Source: CAYNHQ01 sp964397255
Lineage (GTDB): Bacteria; Bdellovibrionota_G; JALEGL01; DATDPG01
Direction of reading: 5' to 3'
NCBI GenBank assembly: GCA_964397255.1
Contig: CAYNHQ010000008.1
Span: 62,001 to 126,000, forward strand
DNA: 64,000 nt
In this document: positions 16,732 to 25,397 of the stretch, piece after piece
Numbering within the stretch: position 1 is the stretch's first letter
Layout: the number at the start of each line of letters is the position of its first letter
The notes under the pieces: generated by a model
The model's input: only the letters and a program-made list of their open reading frames with translations
Database searches by the model: none
What the model was told of the DNA's origin: nothing
Made by a program: the position numbers and the translations under genes

Positions 16732-17185
16732 TCGATCACTTTCGGAAACTCTCCATTTGGGTGAGCGTCTGGGGAAGATTCTCCGTGCGGGGGATGTAGT
16801 AGGGCTTAAGGGTCCACTTGGCGCGGGGAAAACCACTTTGGTGGGGGGGATTGCAAGAGGAATGGGGATAGACCCCGCTTACCGCGTGACCAGCCCCACA
16901 TTCGTTTTCGCACACATTTACTCGGGGCCGATGCCCCTCTATCATATGGACCTTTACCGAGTGGAAACGGAGAAGGAATTGGAAGGAACGGGACTCAGCG
17001 AAATGATCGGCGGGGAAGGGGTGGCGATTATTGAATGGTTCGACCGCTTTCCAAAGCTCTGGGATGCCGACCGCCTGGAAATTGTGATCGAGATGAAAAA
17101 CGATAAAGAGAGATCCATGGTTATGGAAGGTTTCGGACCCCGAGGGAAAGAGCTTATCTTCGAAATTCATGGGTTAGTGTCATGA
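16718..17185 (+). CDS. tsaE: tRNA threonylcarbamoyladenosine synthesis ATPase TsaE
   Basis: TsaE is the ATPase that drives the TsaB-TsaD complex in making t6A37 of ANN-decoding tRNAs. The Walker A motif GPLGAGKTT lies at residues 32-40, followed by YRVTSPTFVFAHIY and LYHMDLYR, then IIEWFDRFP, all typical. I chose ATG 16718 (155 residues) since MVLECRSLSETL matches the usual N-terminus; a GTG at 16682 in the same frame would add 12 residues. The stop overlaps the next gene (ATGA). Confidence 0.95.
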   Translation: MVLECRSLSETLHLGERLGKILRAGDVVGLKGPLGAGKTTLVGGIARGMGIDPAYRVTSPTFVFAHIYSGPMPLYHMDLYRVETEKELEGTGLSEMIGGEGVAIIEWFDRFPKLWDADRLEIVIEMKNDKERSMVMEGFGPRGKELIFEIHGLVS

Positions 17186-18606
17186 TTGAACTGGTTGGCC
17201 TTGCCTACGATCGCGACGTCACAAATCGGTTTTGGTCCGAAGTTCCGATTCGGATGGCGATGGATTGGATTTTGGAAGATGAATTTCGGCGAAAAGTCGA
17301 TTTACGTTCACTCCTCTATCACAAGGGACAAAGTGAACTTTTTTCAGAGCTGGAGCTTTGCCTCAAACAGGGGGGAGAATCTCACACACTGATTGAATTG
17401 ATTGCTCGCCGGTTTGCGGCGGGGGTGGAGGACTTTCCAACCAAACGAGGTGAATTGGCCTTTGATTTTCAGCTCATTCGCCACTTTTCCTCACTCGCGA
17501 TGGTGGATGACTTTTTAGTCGCCGATCCGTTTTTACGAGAGTTGCTGCGGAAAGTCGGCTTTCTTAAAGATGGCGCCGGTTGGTCGCTTCTCGAAGTGCG
17601 TGATTTTGAAGGGATCGCCAGTGCGCTTCGTGACTTGCGTGTTCAGGATATTATTGAAGTAGCCGTGCAAATCGCGCCCGAAACTCCTCCCGCATCGCTG
17701 GGGAATCTGGTCGGGAATTACATCGAGTTTTTGAGTTACGCCAAGAATAATCGACTCGCTCCTTTCTTTTACAACAGCCAATCTGATTTTCGTCGATGGG
17801 GAGATCTAGCGGAGAGAAAGAATCAAAGGAATGAAATCATCGTGGATCTATCCCTTAAGGGAAAGAAAAAGAAACCACCATTTGTCGGATCGACGCGTGC
17901 GAAAAAATCAGTCAAGAAGGATCTCGGCGAGCGAATGCGGATTAGGCGGGAATGCGATGCCCTCCTTTTCGGTCTTTCCGACCGTGATCCGCTCATACGA
18001 CAAAAGGCGGCCGAAAGTTTGGGAAAAGTGGCTACCGCCGATGTCATTCCTGAATTGATTCGTACTTTATCGGATGACCATTGGGAAGTTCGCCAAGAGA
18101 TTGTTCGCGCGCTCGGAGCTGTGGAATCGAAAGCGGCCAATGCCGCGCTCCTTGAGTTGATTAAGCGGGACGAAGTGGCCAGCGTTCGTCTTACGGCGGC
18201 CCATATGCTTTGTAAGAAAGGCGTAAAAGAAATTGTTCCTCTGTTGCTCGACGCGGTGGAGGCAGGCGAATTGCATTTTGGCATATTACTTACTTTTTAT
18301 AGGGGATTCTCAACCGATCGAAAAGCCGAAAAAAGACTTACGACCATGGCTCAATCCGAAAAACCGAATGTCCGGCGCGATGTGGCGTTTCTGTTGGGTC
18401 GGTTTCGCTCGGCGAGCACCGGAAAGGCTCTTTCCCGGTTAATCGAAGACGATGATGAAAATACGAGAATTAATTCTTTGTATTCCATTTACCATCGCGG
18501 CGCGAAAGAGGCGCTTCCCTTTGCGAAAAAATTAGCTCGACACTCTTCTGAAGCCACAGCCCAGGCAGGAACCATTGTGGAAGCCTGGGCGAACTCCCGG
18601 CGATAA
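17182..18606 (+). CDS. HEAT-repeat protein of unknown function
   Basis: 474 residues in two parts. The first 220 or so are helical and unfamiliar (FDFQLIRHFSSLAMVDDFLVAD; a weakly degenerate helix-bundle). A basic linker (KGKKKKPPF) leads to a C-terminal HEAT-repeat solenoid from about residue 255 to 470, with units such as DRDPLIRQKAAESLGKVA and DDHWEVRQEIVRALGAVES. It has no signal peptide or membrane helix, so it is probably cytoplasmic and binds a partner protein or nucleic acid. Its ATG overlaps tsaE and lysC follows after 2 bases, so it belongs to this operon. Confidence 0.85.
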   Translation: MIELVGLAYDRDVTNRFWSEVPIRMAMDWILEDEFRRKVDLRSLLYHKGQSELFSELELCLKQGGESHTLIELIARRFAAGVEDFPTKRGELAFDFQLIRHFSSLAMVDDFLVADPFLRELLRKVGFLKDGAGWSLLEVRDFEGIASALRDLRVQDIIEVAVQIAPETPPASLGNLVGNYIEFLSYAKNNRLAPFFYNSQSDFRRWGDLAERKNQRNEIIVDLSLKGKKKKPPFVGSTRAKKSVKKDLGERMRIRRECDALLFGLSDRDPLIRQKAAESLGKVATADVIPELIRTLSDDHWEVRQEIVRALGAVESKAANAALLELIKRDEVASVRLTAAHMLCKKGVKEIVPLLLDAVEAGELHFGILLTFYRGFSTDRKAEKRLTTMAQSEKPNVRRDVAFLLGRFRSASTGKALSRLIEDDDENTRINSLYSIYHRGAKEALPFAKKLARHSSEATAQAGTIVEAWANSRR

Positions 18607-18608
18607 CG

Positions 18609-19841
18609 ATGTCGTCGCCAATTATTGTTCAGAAATACGGTGGGAGTTCTGTGGCCGACCTCGATCGGATTGGTCAAATGGCCGACCGAATTGCGAGCGC
18701 CCACGGGGCGAGAAAGAAGATAGTCGCTGTCGTTTCCGCGATGGCGGGTGAGACTGACCGGCTCTTGGAATTGGCTCATCTCGTTTGTGAAAATCCCCCT
18801 CGTCGTGAAGTCGACGCTTTATTGTCTACGGGGGAATTGAGTTCGGCGGCGCTTCTAGCGATCGCTCTTTCCAAGCGAGGTGTGGAAAGTATTTCCATGT
18901 CGGGTCCCCAAATTCCGATACGAACCGATTTTCATTTTGGTCGGGCGCAAATCGCCAATATTCCGCCGCAACATTTAGAGAGGCATCTGAGCGAAGGGCG
19001 CGTGGTGGTGGTCGCGGGTTTCCAGGGCGTGACGGAATTGGGAGATATCACGACTTTGGGAAGAGGAGGATCCGATTTGACCGCCGTGGCACTGGCTGCG
19101 GCACTGAATGCGGAACGATGCGAGCTCTATAAAGACGTGGAAGGCATTTTTACCGCAGATCCGCGTCTTTGTGCGGATGCTCGACGAATAAATGAAATCA
19201 GTTATGACGAAATGCTTGAATTGGCGCATTTGGGGGCCAAAGTTCTGCAGCCTCGGTCCGTGCTGCTGGCCAAGCGTTACGCGATCCCGGTTCATGTGCT
19301 TCCGGCCTTTAAGGAAGGGCCCGGAACCTGGGTAAAAAAGGAGGAAGGTCCGATGGAAGGAAGAGTGGTTGCCGCGGTCACCTGTGACCGCAAAGAATCC
19401 AAGATTTCGGTTCGCCGATTGCCTGATCCCGTGCGATCGGCTTCGAGTCTTTTTTCTGCGCTGGCGAAAGAGGGAATCGTGGTTGATGTTATTGTTCAAG
19501 ATCGAAGCGCCGACGGAAAAACAAATCTCACGTTTACAGTTCCACGAGATGAATTTTCTACCGCACTTCAAATCGCAGAGGCGATTTCCAAAAAAACATC
19601 GAAGGATTCCCAAGTTCTTTCGACCGAAAGGATCGCAAAAGTTTCCGCGGTGGGGCTTGGAATGAAAACTCGTTCGGGGGTTGCGGCGGAAGTGTTTGAA
19701 GCATTAGCGAAGGAGGAAATTGAAATCATGGCGGTGTCCACTTCCGACATTAAAGTTTCCTGTGTGATTGATGATCGATATGCGGAACTCGCGGTTCGTG
19801 TATTGCATGAAGCATTTGGTTTGGCCAAAGAGCCGAACTAA
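18609..19841 (+). CDS. lysC: Aspartate kinase
   Basis: Catalyses the first step of lysine, threonine, methionine and diaminopimelate synthesis, phosphorylating aspartate. The 410 residues start with the kinase signature IIVQKYGGSSVAD, contain STGELSSAALLA, TTLGRGGSDLTAVALA and ELYKDVEGIFTADPR, and end with two ACT domains (about 265-405; SKISVRRLPDP and KVSAVGLGMKTRSGV) for feedback control. Length and layout match the monofunctional LysC class. A structured inverted repeat follows the stop and may terminate the tsaE-lysC operon. Confidence 0.97.
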   Translation: MSSPIIVQKYGGSSVADLDRIGQMADRIASAHGARKKIVAVVSAMAGETDRLLELAHLVCENPPRREVDALLSTGELSSAALLAIALSKRGVESISMSGPQIPIRTDFHFGRAQIANIPPQHLERHLSEGRVVVVAGFQGVTELGDITTLGRGGSDLTAVALAAALNAERCELYKDVEGIFTADPRLCADARRINEISYDEMLELAHLGAKVLQPRSVLLAKRYAIPVHVLPAFKEGPGTWVKKEEGPMEGRVVAAVTCDRKESKISVRRLPDPVRSASSLFSALAKEGIVVDVIVQDRSADGKTNLTFTVPRDEFSTALQIAEAISKKTSKDSQVLSTERIAKVSAVGLGMKTRSGVAAEVFEALAKEEIEIMAVSTSDIKVSCVIDDRYAELAVRVLHEAFGLAKEPN

Positions 19842-19846
19842 AAAAG

Positions 19847-19887
19847 CGGCCGCCGCGAGTGACAAACTTTGTCACCCGTGACGGCCG
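19847..19887 (+). terminator. Inverted repeat after lysC, possible terminator
   Basis: A compound hairpin directly after the lysC stop: the outer arms CGGCCG (19847-19852 and 19882-19887) enclose a perfect inner palindrome GTGACAAA-C-TTTGTCAC (19859-19875). An A-rich rather than T-rich run follows, so it is not a textbook rho-independent terminator on the plus strand. A second small hairpin TGGCT-AAAA-AGCCA lies at 19898-19911. Termination or RNA stabilisation are both possible. Confidence 0.45.
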
Positions 19888-19963
19888 GGAGAAAAAATGG
19901 CTAAAAAGCCACTCTTCGATCTCATTTGGTACCACCCCGGGTCGAATGTCAAGAGGCTAAAAT

Positions 19964-20350
19964 ATGGTTAACTATATAAAATCATTAAATTTAAGACATA
20001 TTTGGATTCTCTTAATTGCCGGGATAATTGGCTTTTTGCTTCTCCCTTCCGGAAATGAGATTTCTTTTTCTGGGCCGCCTTCGTCACCCCAAATAGTTGA
20101 AATTCCTAAGCTAACGGCGGGTCAGCGGCTTCTAAAGGGAGAGAAAATCGACCTAAATGCTGCGACGCCACAGGATTTAGAGGTCCTTCCTGGGATCGGG
20201 CCCAAACTTGCGGCTGCAATTGTGGCGCGAAGAGAAAAGAGGGGACGTTATCGGTCAGTCGATGAGCTCGACCTCATTCGGGGAATCGGACCCAAGAAAC
20301 TAGATCGAATTCGACCGATGGTGGTTGTCACCACGGAAGCGAATCGATAG
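19964..20350 (+). CDS. ComEA-like helix-hairpin-helix protein
   Basis: A 128-residue protein with one N-terminal membrane anchor (about residues 12-28) and a C-terminal double helix-hairpin-helix domain: IDLNAATPQDLEVLPGIGPK and then ELDLIRGIGPKKLDRIRPMV. This is the ComEA layout, in which the tethered domain binds incoming DNA during transformation. comEC, encoding the uptake channel, lies at 52.7 kb, so the window holds two parts of a DNA-uptake machine. The first codons are unusually AT-rich. The start is ATG 19964 preceded by AAGAGG. Confidence 0.85.
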   Translation: MVNYIKSLNLRHIWILLIAGIIGFLLLPSGNEISFSGPPSSPQIVEIPKLTAGQRLLKGEKIDLNAATPQDLEVLPGIGPKLAAAIVARREKRGRYRSVDELDLIRGIGPKKLDRIRPMVVVTTEANR

Positions 20351-20367
20351 CATTCGCAGTCACCGAC

Positions 20368-21846
20368 GTGCCATCGGAAAGTGACAGCTATTGGCTGGTA
20401 CGAATCTGGATCATTCGCTTTCTCGGAATCCTATTCCTCGTCGCATTTTTAATTCTATTTAATCAGGGCATTCCACTTCTGGGAGGGCATGGCCTTTTGC
20501 CGATTCGTGATTTTTCCCGAGCGATAGCGCTTCAAGTCGGCTCCAATTGGAAAGGCTTCCTTGAGAATCCGAGTCTCTTTCAATTTTTTTATTCGGATCG
20601 TGTCCTTCACATCGTATCGATGGTGGGAATCATTTTTTCTATTCCGCTGATTCTCGGGTTTGCGAATTTTCCGATTCTCTTCTCTCTTTGGTTTTTGCAT
20701 CTATCGGTCGTGAATTCAGGTCAGCTTTTTTACTCCTTCGGATGGGAGACGCAGTTGTTGGAATTCACTTTCCTATGTTTCTTTCTGTGTCCCCTTTGGC
20801 GTTTAAGTCTTTTGGATGCCCGATCTCCTCCGAAAAAAGCGGCCATCATTTTTCAACGTTGGATGCTCTTCCGGCTGATGTTGGGTGCGGGTTTGATTAA
20901 GCTTCGTGGCGATCCCTGTTGGCGGGATCTGACGTGCCTCTTCTTTCACTACGAAACTCAGCCGAATCCACACCCCATCAGCTGGTTCTATCATCAGATG
21001 CCGCTTTGGTTTCACAAGGGAGGGGCACTTTTTAATCATTTTGTCGAAGTTGTTCTTCCTTTCGGCGTCTTTGGCCCTAAAACTCTTCGTCGGACTTCGG
21101 GGGTTTTCATGGCCCTCTTTCAATGCATTCTGATTTCAAGTGGAAATCTCGCTTGGCTCAATTGGCTGACGCTGATCATGACGATTCCTTGTTTGGATGA
21201 CGAGTTCATCCGATATTGCACTGGCGGATGGCTGCAACCGAAAAATCCCTATCTTTTTTCTTCGGCTCCTCCCATGAGTCGGGCCACGACAGTCACACTC
21301 ACCCTTTTTACCATCGCGGGTCTAGTGTTAAGCGTTCAGCCTGCGGTCAATCTCTTTTCGTCCGAACAGGTCATGAATGGCTCTTTCAATCGGTTTCATT
21401 TCATTAATTCTTATGGCGCGTTTGGTAGTGTAACGAAGGAACGGGATGAAATTGTGATTCTTGGATCGAATGCCTCCGATTCAAACCTCCCATCGGCTTG
21501 GAAGGAATATGAATTCAAATGCAAGCCCGGCCGCGTAGATCGTCGCCCCTGTTTCATCACACCGTATCATTATCGTTTGGACTGGCAGATTTGGTTTTCG
21601 GCGATGCGCCCCGAAATTTCCGAGCCCTGGCTCGCCCGGTTCGCCAAACACTTGTTGGAAAACGATCCAGGCGCCCTCTCACTTTTGGAAAAGAACCCTT
21701 TTCCGTCTAAGCCGCCGAAATGGCTGCGGATGGATCTCTATCGCTACGAGTTCACCAAATTCGGCGAGCCGGGCTGGTGGAAGCGAAAGTACCTCCATCC
21801 CTATCTCCCGCCGGTTCAGCTCTCCACGCTCTCCACATTGGACTGA
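20368..21846 (+). CDS. Lipase maturation factor-like membrane protein
   Basis: 492 residues with about seven hydrophobic helices in the first 320, then a soluble C-terminal region. The central stretch GWETQLLEFTFL, then FRLMLGAGLIKLRGDPCWRD, LTCLFFHYETQPNPHPISWF, FHKGGALFNHF and EVVLPF follows the lipase maturation factor (LMF1) family. In animals LMF1 helps lipases fold in the ER; the role of bacterial members is unknown. The C-terminal MDLYRYEFTKFGEPGWWKR is also family-like. The start is GTG 20368. It is probably cotranscribed with the ComEA-like gene 17 bases upstream, with no evident functional link. Confidence 0.85.
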   Translation: MPSESDSYWLVRIWIIRFLGILFLVAFLILFNQGIPLLGGHGLLPIRDFSRAIALQVGSNWKGFLENPSLFQFFYSDRVLHIVSMVGIIFSIPLILGFANFPILFSLWFLHLSVVNSGQLFYSFGWETQLLEFTFLCFFLCPLWRLSLLDARSPPKKAAIIFQRWMLFRLMLGAGLIKLRGDPCWRDLTCLFFHYETQPNPHPISWFYHQMPLWFHKGGALFNHFVEVVLPFGVFGPKTLRRTSGVFMALFQCILISSGNLAWLNWLTLIMTIPCLDDEFIRYCTGGWLQPKNPYLFSSAPPMSRATTVTLTLFTIAGLVLSVQPAVNLFSSEQVMNGSFNRFHFINSYGAFGSVTKERDEIVILGSNASDSNLPSAWKEYEFKCKPGRVDRRPCFITPYHYRLDWQIWFSAMRPEISEPWLARFAKHLLENDPGALSLLEKNPFPSKPPKWLRMDLYRYEFTKFGEPGWWKRKYLHPYLPPVQLSTLSTLD

Positions 21847-21895
21847 ACTTCTTCCTCTTGTCAGGGGCGGGAGCGATCGGTAGCATCCGCCCGCT

Positions 21896-22975
21896 TTGAC
21901 CCTAGAGACGAGAAAAGAAAGAGTGGTTGTCGCGATGAGTGGCGGAGTGGACAGCTCTGTGGCCGCACTTCTACTTGCTCGCCAGGGTTATGATGTCGTC
22001 GGAATCTCGATGCGTCTCTGGTCGTATGAGCGGGAAGCGACACATGGCTGTTGCACGCCCGACGATCTATACGATGCCCGAAAAGTGGCGGAGCAACTTG
22101 GTATTCCGCATTACGTGAATGATTTCGAGGAGACCTTTGAAAAAGAAGTCGTTTCCAACTTTGTTCAGAGTTACGCCAAGGGAGAAACGCCGAATCCCTG
22201 CGTTCGATGCAATCGGAATGTGAAATTCAAGGTGTTACTCAAACGTGCGCGTGAGTTGGGCGCGACTTCACTTGCTACGGGTCACTACGCCCGATCGATT
22301 TCTGAAAACGGTGTTTACCGATTATTGCGCGCGAAAGATCAGCGAAGAGATCAGTCTTATTTTCTGTTTGGCATCGGCCAGGAAGAACTGGCGATGCTTC
22401 GATTTCCTTTGGGTGACTTGCGAAAAGAAGAAGTGCGCGCGTTGGCGAAAGAGGCGGGGTTGGTCGTGGCGGGAAAGCCCGACAGTCAGGAGATTTGTTT
22501 TGTGCCGGGGGACTATGCCGATTTTGTGGAAAAGAAACTTTCTCCCGATGAAATTCGCAAGGGATTAATCGTAAATGAAAGAGGTGAAACTCTTTCAAAA
22601 CATTCGGGAATTCATCGCTACACTGTGGGTCAACGAAAGGGGCTTTCGCTTCCAACTTCCTCACCTCTTTATGTTCTGGCCGTTCATCCTTCGGGAAAAG
22701 TGATGGTGGGACCCGAAGAGGAGCTGTACCGATCGACATTTGATGTCCGTGAAACCCACTGGACAAAAAATTTGCCGAAAGAGGGAGAGAAGTTTCTGGT
22801 CCAGATTCGAAGCCGATTTTCTCCGGCACCCGCACGCCTCGCACGCTTGGAAGGAAGCGATGTTCGGGTTTCATTTGAAAAACCGCAGCGGGCGATCACC
22901 CCCGGCCAAGCCGCCGTTTTTTATCAGGGAGACGAACTCATCGGCGGCGGCTGGATTTCTTCCGTAGAGGGATAA
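21896..22975 (+). CDS. mnmA: tRNA-specific 2-thiouridylase
   Basis: MnmA installs the 2-thio group on U34 of Lys, Glu and Gln tRNAs, taking sulfur from a relay. The PP-loop SGGVDSS is at residues 15-21, the catalytic Cys102 lies in NPCVRCNR, and the persulfide Cys201 in SQEICFVPGDY; GHYAR and YTVGQRKGL are also present. Length 359 is typical. The start is probably TTG 21896; the in-frame GTG a few codons later is an alternative. Confidence 0.96.
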   Translation: MTLETRKERVVVAMSGGVDSSVAALLLARQGYDVVGISMRLWSYEREATHGCCTPDDLYDARKVAEQLGIPHYVNDFEETFEKEVVSNFVQSYAKGETPNPCVRCNRNVKFKVLLKRARELGATSLATGHYARSISENGVYRLLRAKDQRRDQSYFLFGIGQEELAMLRFPLGDLRKEEVRALAKEAGLVVAGKPDSQEICFVPGDYADFVEKKLSPDEIRKGLIVNERGETLSKHSGIHRYTVGQRKGLSLPTSSPLYVLAVHPSGKVMVGPEEELYRSTFDVRETHWTKNLPKEGEKFLVQIRSRFSPAPARLARLEGSDVRVSFEKPQRAITPGQAAVFYQGDELIGGGWISSVEG

Positions 22976-23024
22976 ATTGGGGATATTGTTGCCAAAGACC
23001 TAAATGAATCGATTTGCCTTGCCG

Positions 23025-23579
23025 TCAACGCTTACCCAGGGCCCGGGCGACGTCGGAGGTGAGAAGGGAGTCGAGAGACTCACCCTGATTGAGTCGTCGG
23101 CGGATCTCTGTGCTGGAAATGTTGGGGATGGCGAAGATTTTCTTCTTGGCGCCGAATCCCGCTCGCGGAACGACGCAGACGCCGAATTCCTTTTTAATCG
23201 CAGGAAAGCGATACCACTTTTTGGTCTGCGCTAAAATATCGGAGCCGATCACCAGTAGAAATTTCGACCGCGGGGAGCGACGTTTCAATTCACGAAGGGT
23301 AAGGAGCATTCTTCCGTCACTCTCCATCGATCGCTCTATATCGGTAACACGATAATCATCTCCCATTCCTTTCAGTAGTAATTCGCAGAGTCGCTTGCGT
23401 TTCACAAAAGGCGAAAGAGGCTTTCCAAATGCATGTGTATATGCCGGAACAAACCAGATTTCATCCAGAGAGAAAACTCGTTTCGCGTATACGGCGGCAA
23501 GTAGATGTCCCAAATGAGGGGGATCGAAGCTTCCGCCAAAGACGCCGATTCGCCGAGAGCCTGAGTTAAAAGTTGGCAC
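23025..23579 (-). CDS. nadD: Nicotinate-nucleotide adenylyltransferase
   Basis: NadD adenylates nicotinate mononucleotide to deamido-NAD in NAD synthesis. The 184 residues contain the nucleotidyltransferase motif GVFGGSFDPPHLGHLLAA and the C-terminal ISSTEIRRRL of this family. The GTG start lies inside the last codons of the upstream barrel gene (14-base overlap), so translation is coupled. It complements nnr in NAD homeostasis, though at a separate locus. Confidence 0.94.
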   Translation of the reverse strand: MPTFNSGSRRIGVFGGSFDPPHLGHLLAAVYAKRVFSLDEIWFVPAYTHAFGKPLSPFVKRKRLCELLLKGMGDDYRVTDIERSMESDGRMLLTLRELKRRSPRSKFLLVIGSDILAQTKKWYRFPAIKKEFGVCVVPRAGFGAKKKIFAIPNISSTEIRRRLNQGESLDSLLTSDVARALGKR

Positions 23580-24033
23580 CTAAAGAAACTGCAGGCTCAA
23601 TATAATCGTCGCCACCAAAAACAATTCCGTACGTCACTCCGACGCCCACGGAGAGGAAAAGAAGAGGTCCGATCGTCACTCCTCCTCCCAGAAGTCCCAT
23701 GTAGTCCCATTGGCTCGACGTCGGAAACGAGGTGTGAATCGTTCCTGCGCCGACCGAGGCATAAGGCGTTAAAAAGGGGAAGGACCAATGATAAATCCCC
23801 TCGCCAGTGATCAAGTCTCCATCGGCACCGTTTCCCGTGGCAAAGAGGCGTGCGTAGCTAACCTCGGTTGAAAAGTTTTTCGTCCAACCGTAACCCAGCG
23901 CGGCACCGAGGGAGTACGAACTATCTCCACCGCTGATCGGAACATAGATTCCAGCCTCGGGGTTCAAGTAAAAATCAGCATGCGCCGCAGAGCTAATCAA
24001 AAGGATCGAAAGACCTGCGAGAAAGGTTTTCAT
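23566..24033 (-). CDS. Small outer-membrane beta-barrel protein
   Basis: 155 residues with a signal peptide (MKTFLAGLSILLISSAAHA) and a mature part made of short amphipathic strands rich in Gly and aromatic residues (YSLGAALGYGWTKNFSTEVS, YASVGAGTIH, FLSVGVGVTYG), ending in Phe as outer-membrane barrels do. The size fits an eight-stranded OmpA/OmpX-like barrel. It overlaps nadD by 14 bases, an odd pairing with no obvious functional sense. Confidence 0.85.
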   Translation of the reverse strand: MKTFLAGLSILLISSAAHADFYLNPEAGIYVPISGGDSSYSLGAALGYGWTKNFSTEVSYARLFATGNGADGDLITGEGIYHWSFPFLTPYASVGAGTIHTSFPTSSQWDYMGLLGGGVTIGPLLFLSVGVGVTYGIVFGGDDYIEPAVSLGANF

Positions 24034-24095
24034 AATCGCGCATTATAGCCTTTCTTCGGCTTGACTCTAGTTGAATCGTCACTTACACCGGCGCC

Positions 24096-25397
24096 ATGTT
24101 GGCACTTCCTGCGCTACCTTCCCCGTCTACATCCCCTCGCTCGCGGGTGAAGATGTATACCTTCGGTTGCAAGGTAAATCGTTCGGACTCGGCGGCCATG
24201 GAAGCCCATCTGATTGCTACGGATCAATGCGTAATGAGTCAGGAAAATGAGTGTCCCGATGTCGTGGTGATCAACACGTGTACGGTTACTTCCTCGGCTG
24301 ACCGGCAAGCGAGGCAGCTTCTCAGGAGAGTTCATCGTGAGCATCCAGACGCAAAAATTGTCGTCACAGGTTGCTATGGGGAACGAGAACCGGAACGGCT
24401 CCAGAAATTCGAAGGTGTGACGCAGGTTCTTCCCATCACGAAGCAGACCATGCTGCCTCAAGTTCTAGGATGGGAAGAAAAAGAAACTGTGCCCCCCATG
24501 ATGGAACGTTTTACTTTTCAGACGCGTGCCGTTCTTAAGATGCAGGATGGCTGCAATGCCTATTGTTCATTCTGCGTTCTACCGTACGTAAGGGGGAGAA
24601 GCCGCTCACTGCCTCTTTCGGATTTAGTCCGACAGGCGAAAGGGTTTGTTCAAAGCGGACATCGGGAAATCATTGTGACGGGAACGCACCTGGGAGCTTA
24701 TGGTCGTGATCTCCACCCGCGGCTTCGATTTTCGGATGCCCTGCGCTCGATTGCCGACGCTTCTCCCAATCATTTTGTTCGTATCAGCTCTTTAGAGCCG
24801 ACAACGCTCACCCCCGATTTCATACGTGTCGTATCGGAGAGGCCCAACATTCGCCCGCACTTTCATATTCCACTTCAAAGTGGATCCGATAGCGTTCTTC
24901 GTCGGATGAATCGAAAATATAAAGTTCATCATTATCGCCAACGTATCGAAGCTCTTGCGAAAGTACGAGAGACTCTGGGCATTGGAGCGGACGTGATTGC
25001 CGGCTTTCCTGGCGAGACTGAAGCCGAGTTCAATGAAACTGTTTGTGTGGTACAGGAACTACCAATCACTTATCTGCATGTATTTCCCTATTCCCCTCGC
25101 TCGGGAACTCGCGCGAGCATGTGGAGTGACGATGTTCCACATGCCGTTAAAAAAGAGCGCGTGCATTGCTTGCTAGAAATCGGGCGTCGCAAACGACGCG
25201 ATTTTCATTCCCGTTTTCTGGGGAAGACGGTTCCGGTCTTGGTGGAAAAAACGAGGGATATAAAAAATCGACTCACCGGATATTCACCTCATTATATGGC
25301 GGTTCGGTTGGAAGGCCCTGACCGCTTGATGGAACGAGAGGTGGCTGTTCGAATTCTTTCCTTAGAGGACGATGTGGCGGTAGGAGAGATTGAATAA
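24096..25397 (+). CDS. mtaB: tRNA t6A37 methylthiotransferase MtaB
   Basis: A radical-SAM enzyme converting t6A37 to ms2t6A37 in tRNA. Features in order: an N-terminal UPF0004 domain with Cys residues (YTFGCKVNRSDS, INTCTVTSSADRQARQ, VTGCYGERE), the radical-SAM motif DGCNAYCSFCVLP, and a C-terminal TRAM domain. The group is MtaB-like (VNTCTVT with ADRQ) rather than MiaB or RimO. It uses the product of the TsaE pathway encoded at 16.7 kb as substrate. Start ATG 24096; the 3' end overlaps rnc (TAATG). Confidence 0.94.
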   Translation: MLALPALPSPSTSPRSRVKMYTFGCKVNRSDSAAMEAHLIATDQCVMSQENECPDVVVINTCTVTSSADRQARQLLRRVHREHPDAKIVVTGCYGEREPERLQKFEGVTQVLPITKQTMLPQVLGWEEKETVPPMMERFTFQTRAVLKMQDGCNAYCSFCVLPYVRGRSRSLPLSDLVRQAKGFVQSGHREIIVTGTHLGAYGRDLHPRLRFSDALRSIADASPNHFVRISSLEPTTLTPDFIRVVSERPNIRPHFHIPLQSGSDSVLRRMNRKYKVHHYRQRIEALAKVRETLGIGADVIAGFPGETEAEFNETVCVVQELPITYLHVFPYSPRSGTRASMWSDDVPHAVKKERVHCLLEIGRRKRRDFHSRFLGKTVPVLVEKTRDIKNRLTGYSPHYMAVRLEGPDRLMEREVAVRILSLEDDVAVGEIE

